From Pseudomonadales bacterium (GTDB taxonomy: Bacteria; Pseudomonadota; Gammaproteobacteria; Pseudomonadales; Azotimanducaceae), in contig JADHNU010000007.1 of assembly GCA_016779325.1 (NCBI GenBank), positions 1 through 64,000 on the forward strand: DNA of 64,000 nt. Direction: 5' to 3'. A program made the translations under genes and the position numbers. The notes beneath the pieces were generated by a model. That model did no database searches, was not told where the DNA came from, and saw only the letters and a list, made by a program, of their open reading frames with translations. Position 1 is the stretch's first letter. Every line of letters begins with the position of its first letter. Below are positions 16,034 through 23,988 of the stretch, piece by piece.

Positions 16034-16864
16034 ATGAAATATCTTTCCTTCAACATAAATGGCCTCCGGGCGCGCCTCGAGCAGCTGGCAACGGTACTCG
16101 AAACCCACGCCCCGGAGGTCCTCGCGCTGCAGGAAACGAAGGTGGACGATGCCGCCTTTCCCCGAGAGGCGGTGGAGGCCCTGGGCTACCACGTGGCCTA
16201 CTTTGGTCAGAAAGGCCATTACGGCGTTGCCACGCTCACCAAGGCGCCACCGCAGGCGATCTGCTACGGCTTTCCCGGCGATGGCCCCGAAGCCCAGCGA
16301 CGCTTTATCGGCGTGACCGTTCCCTATGGCTCGGGCTCCCTCCGCGTCCTGAACGGCTATTTCCCCCAGGGGGAGAGTCGCAGCCACGCAACGAAGTTTC
16401 CCGCAAAGGAAGCCTTCTACGCGTCGCTTCAGGCCTACCTCGAAGCCGAGGAAGATCCCACCGGGCCCCTCATGGTGGTCGGGGACTTCAACATCGCGCC
16501 CCGGGACGAAGACATCGGTATTGGGCCAGACAATCAAAAACGCTGGCTGCGCACGGGGAAAACGAGCTTTCTGCCCGAGGAGCGGGCCTGGTTTGAGCGG
16601 CTTCTGAGTTGGGGCCTGACGGACAGCTACCGAGCCCGCTACCCAAACGTCCAGGAAGGGGCGCTCAGCTGGTTCGATTATCGCTCAAGAGGCTTCGAGG
16701 CAACGCCCAAGCGCGGCCTGCGCATTGACCATTTGCTTTTGACAGCGCCGCTCATGGCCCAGCTCGAGGACGTCGGGGTAGACCAGGAAAGCCGCGCCCT
16801 GCCCCGCCCCTCCGACCATTGCCCCGTATGGGTTAGCCTTCGCCCGCCTGAAACAGCAAGCTAA
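16034..16864 (+). CDS. xthA: Exodeoxyribonuclease III (AP endonuclease)
   Basis: 276 aa, near the 268 of E. coli ExoIII. It cuts DNA 5' of abasic sites and removes 3' blocks in base excision repair. Catalytic motifs are intact: FNINGLRAR, LQETK with Glu34, YFPQGESR, VVGDFNIAP (Asp/Asn pair), RIDHLL, and the terminal SDHCPVW with the catalytic His. The start is ATG at 16034. The leader is short and lacks a purine-rich ribosome site, so translation may be leader-poor or coupled. Its last 32 bp overlap, antisense, the end of the yceI-like gene. Confidence 0.95.
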   Translation: MKYLSFNINGLRARLEQLATVLETHAPEVLALQETKVDDAAFPREAVEALGYHVAYFGQKGHYGVATLTKAPPQAICYGFPGDGPEAQRRFIGVTVPYGSGSLRVLNGYFPQGESRSHATKFPAKEAFYASLQAYLEAEEDPTGPLMVVGDFNIAPRDEDIGIGPDNQKRWLRTGKTSFLPEERAWFERLLSWGLTDSYRARYPNVQEGALSWFDYRSRGFEATPKRGLRIDHLLLTAPLMAQLEDVGVDQESRALPRPSDHCPVWVSLRPPETAS

Positions 16865-17423
16865 AGCTCAGGGGCACCATGGGGGTGATGCTGTTTAAAC
16901 CGGCAATCTCTCGGAGCGCTTCCACCCCCGCGCCCAGGCCAAGCTGATCGGCGCTGACCATGACAGGCCCGAGGGACTCCACTCGAACAGCGCCTTCCCC
17001 CTCCCGGGACGCCCGCACGTCAAAGGCCAGGGGGATGGCCTTGCCCCGTAGGGTCAGCGTGCCCTCCAGGCGGTGCTCGAGGTGCGCGCCGGGGGCAAGG
17101 GCTTCGAACGCCGCCTGCGGCACGGCGGCCCTCAGGGTAGCCGTCGGGAAGACCCCTACGTCGAACAGCATCTCCCGCATGCGCTCATCACGAATGGGGA
17201 TGAGCGTCTCTACGGAAGCGAGATCGAGCACCACTTCGGCCTGCCCCGCTTCCACCGCCCCGGAGAAAGCCAGGAACTGATGGGCCTCGGCGATCACGGC
17301 ATTCTTCACCGTGACAAAGTGGACATTGGAGCCGGCTTCCTCGAGGGTCCAGGGCTGGGCATGGCCCAGCGCTGTGGCGAAGCCCAGCGCACTGCCGAGT
17401 ACCACATGCTTCATCCCTTTCAT
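16833..17423 (-). CDS. yceI: YceI-family periplasmic protein
   Basis: 196 aa. The start is ATG at 17423 with AGGAGG 6 nt upstream, then a signal peptide (about 1-22, GMKHVVLGSALGFATALGHAQ). The YceI lipocalin-like fold is recognisable: WTLEEAGSNVHFVTVKN, VEVVLDLASVETLI-type sequence, IRDERMREMLFDV, and LEGTLTLRGKAIPLAFDV. Family members bind polyisoprenoid-type lipids in the periplasm; the exact role is unknown. It is the last gene of FAA-ribE-pyrF-yceI, 10 bp after pyrF, and its end overlaps convergent xthA. Confidence 0.88.
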   Translation of the reverse strand: MKGMKHVVLGSALGFATALGHAQPWTLEEAGSNVHFVTVKNAVIAEAHQFLAFSGAVEAGQAEVVLDLASVETLIPIRDERMREMLFDVGVFPTATLRAAVPQAAFEALAPGAHLEHRLEGTLTLRGKAIPLAFDVRASREGEGAVRVESLGPVMVSADQLGLGAGVEALREIAGLNSITPMVPLSFSLLFQAGEG

Positions 17424-17433
17424 GGCTTGCCTC

Positions 17434-18273
17434 CTAAGTTGCTTGCTTAAGTTTTTCCGCCGCGCCGGCGCGCAGCACACCGGCGAGCTCCGCCGCCGCC
17501 TGCGCCGCCGCCTCGGCAAAATCTGGCCCCTGGCTGGCGTAAAGAATGCCGCGGGAACTATTGATCAGCAGACCTCGGCCCTGGGCGTCGAGGCCCGCCG
17601 CGAGCACCGCTTCCGGGTCGCCGCCCTGAGCGCCAACCCCGGGCACGAGCAAGGGCAAGGACGGGGCCACGGTGCGAATAGCGGCCAGCTCGCGGGGGCG
17701 GGTCGCCCCGGCCACGAGCATGACGTTGCCCATTTCAGCCCAGGCGGTGGCTGCCGTGCGGGCCACGCGCAGATAGAGGGGATCGGCCTCGGGGGTTTCC
17801 TGAAACTCCGCCCCCCCGGGGTTAGAAGTGCGGCACAAAACGATCGTCGCCCGATCCTCATAGGCGAGGAAGGGCGCGAGGCTGTCCGTTCCCAAATACG
17901 GATTCACGGTGACCGCATCGGCCCCGTAGCGCTCGAAGGCCTCCTGAGCGTAGCGCTTCGCCGTATCGCCAATATCGCCACGCTTAGCATCAAGGATCAG
18001 CAGGGCATGGGGCGCGCGCTTCCGGATGTAGGCTATGCAATCCTCAAGGGCGCCCTCCGCACCGAGGGCCGCGAAATAGGCAATCTGGGGCTTGAAGGCA
18101 CAGGCGTGCTCCGCCGTGGCATCCACAATGGCGCGATTGAACGCCTTGATTCCCGCTTCATCCCGAGAAAAGCCCGCCGGAAAGCGCTGCGGGTCCGGAT
18201 CAAGACCCACGCAAAGGAGCGAATCAAAACGGTTATGGGCCTCCGCAAGGCGCACCGCAAAAGCCGGCGTCAC
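17434..18273 (-). CDS. pyrF: Orotidine 5'-phosphate decarboxylase, type 2
   Basis: 279 aa, makes UMP from OMP, the last step of de novo pyrimidine synthesis. The type 2 signature LDAKRGDIGDTA holds the catalytic Asp95-Lys97-Asp100, with CVGLDPDPQRFP near the N-terminus and VNPYLGTDSLAPFL after it. The start is GTG at 18273, overlapping the ribE stop (GTGA). Most gammaproteobacteria carry the shorter type 1 enzyme, so this longer form is a lineage mark. Confidence 0.93.
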   Translation of the reverse strand: MTPAFAVRLAEAHNRFDSLLCVGLDPDPQRFPAGFSRDEAGIKAFNRAIVDATAEHACAFKPQIAYFAALGAEGALEDCIAYIRKRAPHALLILDAKRGDIGDTAKRYAQEAFERYGADAVTVNPYLGTDSLAPFLAYEDRATIVLCRTSNPGGAEFQETPEADPLYLRVARTAATAWAEMGNVMLVAGATRPRELAAIRTVAPSLPLLVPGVGAQGGDPEAVLAAGLDAQGRGLLINSSRGILYASQGPDFAEAAAQAAAELAGVLRAGAAEKLKQAT

Positions 18274-18917
18274 GACGCCACCCCGTCAAGGAGTTGAGCG
18301 CGCAAGGCCGGATCCTTCAAAACCCGTCCTAGGGTGGTGACGATGGCCTGGGTGTCCACGTCGACCTCCACATTCACCGCCGCCCCCTCGGTCCGCGTAC
18401 CCCACAGGGTGCGCTCCAACGTTTCGGGAATGAGGGCAATCTCGAAGGTTCCCGCGTCCCGATCGAGGCTTGCGATGGTCAGGCTGCACCCATCCAGAGC
18501 GATAAAGCCCTTATGGAACACAAAGGGCGACCAGGCATCATCGAGCGCTAGCGTACCGCGCCACTCTCCGCCCTTGCGGCTGACGGCCTTCAGCACTGTG
18601 GTGCCGGACACATGGCCCGAGACCCGGTGGCCGCCGATTTCATCCTGGAAGGTCGCCGACCGTTCAATGTTCACCGCATCCCCGGGGGCCAGAGCCGAAA
18701 GATTGGTCAACCGAAGGGTTTCATGGATCACATCGAAGACCACCCCGTCGGCCGTTAAGCGCGCCACGGTAAGGCAGGTACCGTTCACCGCCACGCTCGC
18801 GCCCAGCGCGAGGCCCTCGCGCCGAGGGGCTGACAACCCCAAGGTGAGGGAAAGGCCTCCGGCAAAGGGCGTCACCGCCACGACCGGGGCCCGCTCCTGC
18901 ACAATCCCTGTAAACAT
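18270..18917 (-). CDS. ribE: Riboflavin synthase, alpha subunit
   Basis: 215 aa, two lumazine-binding repeats. It makes riboflavin from two 6,7-dimethyl-8-ribityllumazine. Visible are MFTGIVQERAPV at the start, the first repeat with SVAVNGTCLTV, HRVSGHVSG between the repeats, and KGFIALDGCSLTI in the second. The start is ATG at 18917 with AGGAG 5 nt upstream. It lies alone with pyrF and a FAA hydrolase gene and not in a ribD/ribBA/ribH operon. I see no FMN riboswitch in front; the gap to the preceding gene is only 8 bp. Confidence 0.95.
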   Translation of the reverse strand: MFTGIVQERAPVVAVTPFAGGLSLTLGLSAPRREGLALGASVAVNGTCLTVARLTADGVVFDVIHETLRLTNLSALAPGDAVNIERSATFQDEIGGHRVSGHVSGTTVLKAVSRKGGEWRGTLALDDAWSPFVFHKGFIALDGCSLTIASLDRDAGTFEIALIPETLERTLWGTRTEGAAVNVEVDVDTQAIVTTLGRVLKDPALRAQLLDGVAS

Positions 18918-18925
18918 CCTTGCTC

Positions 18926-19612
18926 CTAACCAATCGCCCCGTAGAGGGTCGGTAAGCCCGCGATTTTACCCTCAAATCGGTCGCCGGCACGAAGCGGCCC
19001 GACGCCGGCCGGCGTCCCCGTAAAGATCAGATCGCCAGGCTGCAGCACAAAAAGGGTCGACAGCTTCGCCAGTAAGGCCCCCGGCGGCCACAACATCTGA
19101 TCGAGCGTGCCCTGCTGACGCACTTCCCCATTCACTGCGAGGGAAATGGGTGCGCTGAGCGCTGGCACACCGCCTTGGCGAAGAGCGCCACAGGGTGCCG
19201 CGCCGTCAAAGCCCTTGGCCACTAGCCAGGGACGCCCCAGGGCTTTCGCCTCGGCTTGAATATCCCGGGCCGTCAGATCGAGCCCCACGCCGGCTCCCGT
19301 CACCGCCGCGAGGGCCTCCGCCTCATCGGCGTGATCAAGACGCGCTTGCAGCGCGAGGATGAGCTCGACTTCGTGGTGGATGTCTCCAGAGAAGCCCGGC
19401 AACCCATAAACCGGGCCCGGGGCTACGGCGCTCACGGGCTTCGAGAAAAAAAAGGGCGGCTCCCGGTCCGGGTCGTGGCCCATCTCCCGGGCGTGATCGC
19501 CATAATTTCGGCCGACGCAGAAAATGCGGCCCACGGGGAAGGTTCCCACTTCCGCTCCCGCCGCGTCTAGGACGGGCAAGCGCGGTGCTTCTGGCAAAGT
19601 TAGTAGGTCCAT
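18926..19612 (-). CDS. Fumarylacetoacetate hydrolase family protein
   Basis: 228 aa. The start is ATG at 19612 (GGGAG 5 nt upstream); an upstream ATG at 19624 has only the terminator in front. The fold motifs are FCVGRNYGDHAREM, PFFFSKP, the metal-binding HHEVELILAL, LDLTARDIQ, WPPGALLAKLS and IFTGTPAGVGPL, as in YcgM-like acylpyruvases. Metal-dependent cleavage of a C-C bond in an acylpyruvate or oxaloacetate-like substrate is expected. It heads the ribE-pyrF-yceI unit. Its start is only 12 bp from the terminator of the upstream TonB operon, so a promoter inside that hairpin region or read-through is needed. Confidence 0.88.
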   Translation of the reverse strand: MDLLTLPEAPRLPVLDAAGAEVGTFPVGRIFCVGRNYGDHAREMGHDPDREPPFFFSKPVSAVAPGPVYGLPGFSGDIHHEVELILALQARLDHADEAEALAAVTGAGVGLDLTARDIQAEAKALGRPWLVAKGFDGAAPCGALRQGGVPALSAPISLAVNGEVRQQGTLDQMLWPPGALLAKLSTLFVLQPGDLIFTGTPAGVGPLRAGDRFEGKIAGLPTLYGAIG

Positions 19613-19624
19613 TTCCTCTCCCAT

Positions 19625-19650
19625 AAAAAAGGGGGCGCCGAAGCGCCCCC
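19625..19650 (-). terminator. UUCG-tetraloop terminator of the TonB2 operon
   Basis: On the minus strand an 8-bp GC stem (GGGGGCGC / GCGCCCCC) is closed by a TTCG loop and followed by six T. It lies 21 bp after the stop of the TPR gene. T4 on the other side gives the + strand only a weak version. Confidence 0.9.
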
Positions 19651-19671
19651 TTTTGGGTCCAAAAAGAGCGC

Positions 19672-21027
19672 TTAGCCGCGAGCTGCCGCGCGCTTGAGCT
19701 CGTCGTCTCGGGCCTTCTCCCCTTCCACATAGCGCTTCCACTGGCGGAGGCTGCGAAGGTCCGATTCATCTTCCGTCCCACGAATGCCCCGGTTGAAGGA
19801 CTCGATAGCCGCGGCGTACTCCTTAAGCTCGAACTGGCACATGCCCTTCACCAGTTGAAGATCGGCGAGCTTGTCGTCAATGCCGCCTTTCTCCATCGCG
19901 CTATCCGAGGCCTCCACGGCGTTCTTGCACTGGTCCTTATCAAGATAAAGCTGCGCAAGACGATAGAAGAGCTCCCCCTCGTCGGACTTTTGAGCCGCTT
20001 CCTTGTACACGGGAATAGCCTTGTCCACTTCCTGGGCGAGCTGATAAGCCTGCCCAAGCATCTGAAGGTTCTTCGGATTCCGCTCGACGATTTCCTTATC
20101 CATGGACTCGGAAAGAATCATGGCGGCGAAGTACGGCACCTCTTCCTGCAGAAGCAGACCGGATACGTTCAGGATTTCCCGCTCTTGATCGAGCAAGCCC
20201 TGAAGGTAGGCGGTCCAGATCGTGGCGATCTGCGCCTTGCCCTTCTCCTGCTGACCATAAAGCCCGGAAAGCTGGATCCAGTATTCCTTCTTGGGGAAAT
20301 CACGCACGAGGATCTCGAGGATGCGAACCACGTTGTTCCAGTCTTCGAGCTCGTAATACGCCGCCCGAGATAGGAGCCACCAGTTCTCCTTGATTTCCTG
20401 CTCCCGCGCGACAGCCACGTCCATGGCTTGCTGGACGATCTCCGGTACGCGCTTGTAGTCCTCAAGCTGATAGTAGGCCTGGGCCAGGAACATGTAAGGC
20501 TGCGGGCCTGGGTTTTCCGTGACCCCAAACCACCGGTTCAGGTAGTCGATAGCCTTGACATAGTTTTCTTGGACGAAGTAGAGCTGACCCAGGGAGTAAA
20601 GCGCTGACTGCTCAAGCGCCTCCGGAATTTCCGGGCTCTGGGACAATACGCCCTCGTAGGCCGCAATGGCGCCGGGGTAGTCCTCGTTAGAGAAGGACAC
20701 GAAGGCGCGCATGTTATACGCCGAAGCGATTTCATAGGCGTTCAGACCCCGACGCTCAAGCAGCTCCACCAGCACCTGATCGGCGCCGGCGTAGTCCTTG
20801 AGATCCACCAGCTCCTGCGCTTCCGCAAGGCGCTTGTAGGTCGCTTCCCGAAGGGCTGGAGTACGCCGCGTTTCCCGCTTCTTTTCTTCCTCAGCCTGAG
20901 CTGCGCTGATAAGCGTGAGTTGGCTTGCCACCGGCACGGGCAAAGCGCTGTGAAGCGCCGTGCCCAGTACCGCAAGCGCCACCCCTTTTGCTAGGGGACG
21001 CACCAAACGATTGATCACGAGACTCAT
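19672..21027 (-). CDS. Periplasmic TPR protein of the TonB2 operon
   Basis: 451 aa. The signal peptide ends near SAAQA (about 45). The rest is a long TPR array (for example DYPGAIAAYEGVLSQSPEIPEALEQ and LGQLYFVQENYVKAIDYLNRW) with a basic C-tail. The start is ATG at 21027, 4 bp after tonB, with GGAG 7 nt upstream. Such a TPR gene commonly closes ttpC-exbB-exbD-tonB operons in Vibrio and Shewanella; its job there is not firmly known. A terminator follows. Confidence 0.88.
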   Translation of the reverse strand: MSLVINRLVRPLAKGVALAVLGTALHSALPVPVASQLTLISAAQAEEEKKRETRRTPALREATYKRLAEAQELVDLKDYAGADQVLVELLERRGLNAYEIASAYNMRAFVSFSNEDYPGAIAAYEGVLSQSPEIPEALEQSALYSLGQLYFVQENYVKAIDYLNRWFGVTENPGPQPYMFLAQAYYQLEDYKRVPEIVQQAMDVAVAREQEIKENWWLLSRAAYYELEDWNNVVRILEILVRDFPKKEYWIQLSGLYGQQEKGKAQIATIWTAYLQGLLDQEREILNVSGLLLQEEVPYFAAMILSESMDKEIVERNPKNLQMLGQAYQLAQEVDKAIPVYKEAAQKSDEGELFYRLAQLYLDKDQCKNAVEASDSAMEKGGIDDKLADLQLVKGMCQFELKEYAAAIESFNRGIRGTEDESDLRSLRQWKRYVEGEKARDDELKRAAARG

Positions 21028-21031
21028 GCCC

Positions 21032-21634
21032 CTACTCCGTCAATTCGAAGGTAATGAGGTTACGAACGCCTGCCACATCGATGGGTTCACCGTTCACGAC
21101 CTTCGGCTTGTACTTGAACTTCAGGGCGGCCTGCTGCGCAGCACGGTCAAAGATGCCCGGCGGATCGGCTTCCACCACCACGGGATTCTCGACCGTACCC
21201 AGCTTAGTCACCGTGAACTCGAGGAGCACATAGCCTTCAATGCCGCGCGTGAGGGCTCGCCGCGGGTAAACCGGCGCGACCTTCACGATGGGAAGGTATT
21301 CCCCGTCGGCCGTGAATCCACCGTCGCCACTGATTTCCAGGTTCGCATCCATACCGATGCTCCCCATATCCACACCAATCGCCTCGACGGTCGAATCGAA
21401 GGTGGGATCGGGTGCATCCGGCGGAGGCTCATCCGGCGGCGGCGGCGGCTTGGGCTTCCGGTTCTTGACCTGAAGTTCCTCTTCCTGCTCAACGCGCACA
21501 AAATCGAGAACCCGGCCATCGGGCCCATCGGTGAGTGCTGAACCGTCAGAGTGAATCAGCCACTGCATGAGGTAGAACAGGCCAAAGGTGACAACGGCGC
21601 CCAGGCCAACGCCAATGAGATAGCGCTGAAGCAT
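21032..21634 (-). CDS. tonB: TonB2-type energy transducer
   Basis: 200 aa. A single N-terminal helix (about 5-27) precedes a Pro-rich linker (KPKPPPPPDEPPPDAPDP, shorter than in classic TonB). The C-terminal TonB domain has APVYPRRALTRGIEGYVLLEFTVTKLG and AALKFKYKPKVVNG. It links the proton channel to outer-membrane receptors; the receptor gene at 48604-50679 is a possible client. GGAGG 7 nt upstream of ATG 21634. It lies between exbD (2 bp) and the TPR gene (4 bp). Confidence 0.93.
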   Translation of the reverse strand: MLQRYLIGVGLGAVVTFGLFYLMQWLIHSDGSALTDGPDGRVLDFVRVEQEEELQVKNRKPKPPPPPDEPPPDAPDPTFDSTVEAIGVDMGSIGMDANLEISGDGGFTADGEYLPIVKVAPVYPRRALTRGIEGYVLLEFTVTKLGTVENPVVVEADPPGIFDRAAQQAALKFKYKPKVVNGEPIDVAGVRNLITFELTE

Positions 21635-21636
21635 GT

Positions 21637-22044
21637 CTAATCCTCCGTTGCCACGGCGACCTGCTGAATGCCTGCGCCGCGAGCGGCGTTAAGCACTTCC
21701 ATCAGCAGTTCGTTTTTAGCCCCGGCATCCGCCTGCACCACTAAGCCCCCTTTCGGGTTTTCAGCAATCAGACGCTCGAGATTGGCCCGCACCGAGCGCA
21801 CATCCACACGCTTTTTGTCGATCCAGATCTCGTTTGCCGCATTAATCCCCACGAGCACGCTCACCGTCGGCTTCACTTCTGCCGTGAGCGCCTCCGGACG
21901 GAGAATGTCCGTCCCGGGCTCCTTGATAAAGGTGGCCGTCACGATGAAGAAGATAAGCATAATGAACACCACGTCCAGCATGGGCGTGAGGTTGATTTCG
22001 CTCTTCTCTTCGCGGCCAGAAAATCTTGCCATGGACCTACGCAT
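21637..22044 (-). CDS. exbD: ExbD/TolR-family biopolymer transport protein
   Basis: 135 aa. A cytoplasmic N-tail leads to one helix with the proton-carrying Asp in INLTPMLDVVFIMLIFF, then the periplasmic ExbD fold (VSVLVGINAANEIWIDKKRV, VVQADAGAKNELLMEVLNAAR). The start is ATG at 22044 with GGGAG 6 nt upstream. It works with ExbB and TtpC in the inner membrane. It also serves as an internal reference: its LDVV is the same as in the membrane helix of the second vWA protein at 9437. Confidence 0.94.
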   Translation of the reverse strand: MRRSMARFSGREEKSEINLTPMLDVVFIMLIFFIVTATFIKEPGTDILRPEALTAEVKPTVSVLVGINAANEIWIDKKRVDVRSVRANLERLIAENPKGGLVVQADAGAKNELLMEVLNAARGAGIQQVAVATED

Positions 22045-22064
22045 CGTTGGCTCCCAAGCTGGCC

Positions 22065-22583
22065 TTAGTGATCCATCGTGAGATGGTCTTCGAAGAGTGC
22101 CGTTTCCCGATCCACCTTACCCTGCAGGAACGTGGTCGCCATTACCCCAGAGAGGGACGCGACCATACCTGCCATCGTCGGGATGGTGGCCATGGAAACC
22201 CCGGAAGCCATGGACCGGGCGTTTCCGCCCTGCGTTGCCATGGCATCGAAGACCGCAACCATGCCGGTCACCGTACCCATCAGACCGAGCAGAGGCGAAA
22301 GCGCCACGCAGGTCTGAATGAGGGGAAGGGTGCCGCGGATTTTCTCCGCCGCCTGGGAAATCATTGCTTCCCGTATCGCGTGGGCCGACCAGGACCGACG
22401 CTCTTCGCGACCTTCCCACTCTTGGATGCTACCGTTGACGACGGTCTTGAATTCGGTCCGGAAAAACCAGAACCGCTCGAAGATCATGGTCCACATCACA
22501 AAAGTGAGCGCCGCAATCAGGGGCAGCACAGGGCCGCCCCGTTCCATGAAGGTAATGATCGCGTAGTACGCTTCGTTAAACAT
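22065..22583 (-). CDS. exbB: ExbB-family proton channel protein (TonB2 system)
   Basis: 172 aa with three helices, typical of short ExbB2. The core ALSPLLGLMGTVTGMVAVFDAMA and the last-helix segment VSMATIPTMAGMVASLSGVM are the channel signatures. It lies 4 bp after ttpC and 20 bp before exbD. Its ribosome site is weak (AGG 8 nt upstream), so translation is probably coupled to ttpC. Confidence 0.93.
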   Translation of the reverse strand: MFNEAYYAIITFMERGGPVLPLIAALTFVMWTMIFERFWFFRTEFKTVVNGSIQEWEGREERRSWSAHAIREAMISQAAEKIRGTLPLIQTCVALSPLLGLMGTVTGMVAVFDAMATQGGNARSMASGVSMATIPTMAGMVASLSGVMATTFLQGKVDRETALFEDHLTMDH

Positions 22584-22587
22584 GGGC

Positions 22588-23988
22588 TTAACCTAGCGAC
22601 TTACCCGATTGCTCCGCGTGCTTGGCGATGATGCCCGCGCTCTGCTCTTCCAGAACGTGGATCACCGACTTGGCGCGACCGCTCACCACGGCGTGCATGA
22701 GCACGGTGGGGATGGCTGCACAGAGACCGAGTACGGTGGTCATCAAAGCGGTGGAGATACCGCCCGCCATGGTCTTCGGATCACCGGTACCGAACAGGGT
22801 GATGGCCTGGAAGGTCAGGATCATCCCGATAACCGTACCGAGAAGGCCGAGCAGCGGAGACACCACGGAGATCACCTGAACAATCGCGATCCCGCGGTTG
22901 ATCTTCGGCGTTTCGCCGAGGATGGCTTCGCCCAGCTTCAGCTCGAGGGTTTCCACGTCCACGGACTTGTTGTCCTCGTAAACCTTGAGGATGCGGCCCA
23001 GGGGATTATTCGTGTTGGCGGTGGCAGATTTCGCCTGCGCCGCCACCTTGGCACCCACCATGGCCAGATCAAGCATCCGGATCAGGGCGATGAGAATACC
23101 AATGGAACCGAGCGCGATAATGACGTAGCCGACCGCCCCGCCGTCCTGGATCCGCTCGTCGATGGTCTTACCCTGAATGAGCAGGGAGAGCAGCGAGCCG
23201 CGGGTTGGGTCGATGGCGAAGGGCACGATCGAACCCGTCGACGCGCTCTGCAGCCCATCCACCGTGGAGGTGAAGCGGCTGGAGGGCTGACGCGCCAGCG
23301 CCACGATGTTCTGCGTGTTCGGATCGAAGTTTACGTAGCCCGCATCGGTAACGAGATTGAAATCGCCGATTCGGGTGATGGTGGTGGCCGTCTGAGCGCC
23401 ATCGGCTTCGATGACCGTACCCGGGAAGGACACCACCTTGCCCGTTTCGGTCATCTGCTGCTGAAGGGCGATCCAGAGCTCTTCGATTTCTTCGATGCTG
23501 GCCAGCTGGGTGCTCTTACCCATCTTGGCAGCAAGGGCCGAAAGCGGCTCGCCGCGGTCCGGGAACTGGGCGCTGACGACGGAACCTTCGAAGACGCCGA
23601 CCGTATCTCCAGCCACCTGCTGCAGTACGCCGAACAGTTCGCGGAGGGAACCCAGGCGAGTGTCGAGCTGCTCTTGAAGCTGACCGAGGCGACGCTCGTT
23701 TTCTTCAAACTGCGTCTCGAGGCGATCGGAGCGTTGCTCCTGCGCCGTGCGCTCAGCCTTCGCCGAATTCAGGCTGCTTTGCTGATCGGCTTTTTTCTGG
23801 ATGAACTCGCGCTCGCGATCTTTGTTCACGGCACTTTCGAACAGCGCGCGCTCCTTAACGAGCTTTAGGAGATCGTCGAGGTCGCTTGCCTGACGCATTT
23901 CAAATTCAGCGGCCTGAGCCGTGCCGGCGAACATGACGCCCCCAAGAAGGAGCGCGGCGGCGGACTTAAGGAAAGACTTCTTGATCAT
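22588..23988 (-). CDS. ttpC: TtpC-like MotA/TolQ/ExbB protein with periplasmic N-terminal domain
   Basis: 466 aa. The signal peptide is cut after TAQA (about 26). Then comes a periplasmic coiled-coil region (about 45-125) and a beta-rich part (about 185-245), a helix at about 284-305, and an ExbB-type channel domain with VVSPLLGLLGTVIGMILTFQAI and GGISTALMTTVLGLCAAIPTVLMHA. This matches TtpC, the extra subunit needed by the Vibrio TonB2 complex. It overlaps the DUF3450 gene by ATGA. The gene name rests on domain layout and order. Confidence 0.88.
   Translation of the reverse strand: MIKKSFLKSAAALLLGGVMFAGTAQAAEFEMRQASDLDDLLKLVKERALFESAVNKDREREFIQKKADQQSSLNSAKAERTAQEQRSDRLETQFEENERRLGQLQEQLDTRLGSLRELFGVLQQVAGDTVGVFEGSVVSAQFPDRGEPLSALAAKMGKSTQLASIEEIEELWIALQQQMTETGKVVSFPGTVIEADGAQTATTITRIGDFNLVTDAGYVNFDPNTQNIVALARQPSSRFTSTVDGLQSASTGSIVPFAIDPTRGSLLSLLIQGKTIDERIQDGGAVGYVIIALGSIGILIALIRMLDLAMVGAKVAAQAKSATANTNNPLGRILKVYEDNKSVDVETLELKLGEAILGETPKINRGIAIVQVISVVSPLLGLLGTVIGMILTFQAITLFGTGDPKTMAGGISTALMTTVLGLCAAIPTVLMHAVVSGRAKSVIHVLEEQSAGIIAKHAEQSGKSLG

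Noticed and set aside
22609..23868. 419-codon open frame antisense to ttpC
   Set aside because: It lies wholly inside a clearly recognised gene in a coupled operon; its product has no recognisable motif and is Gly/His/Arg-rich as expected from a GC-rich antisense frame.
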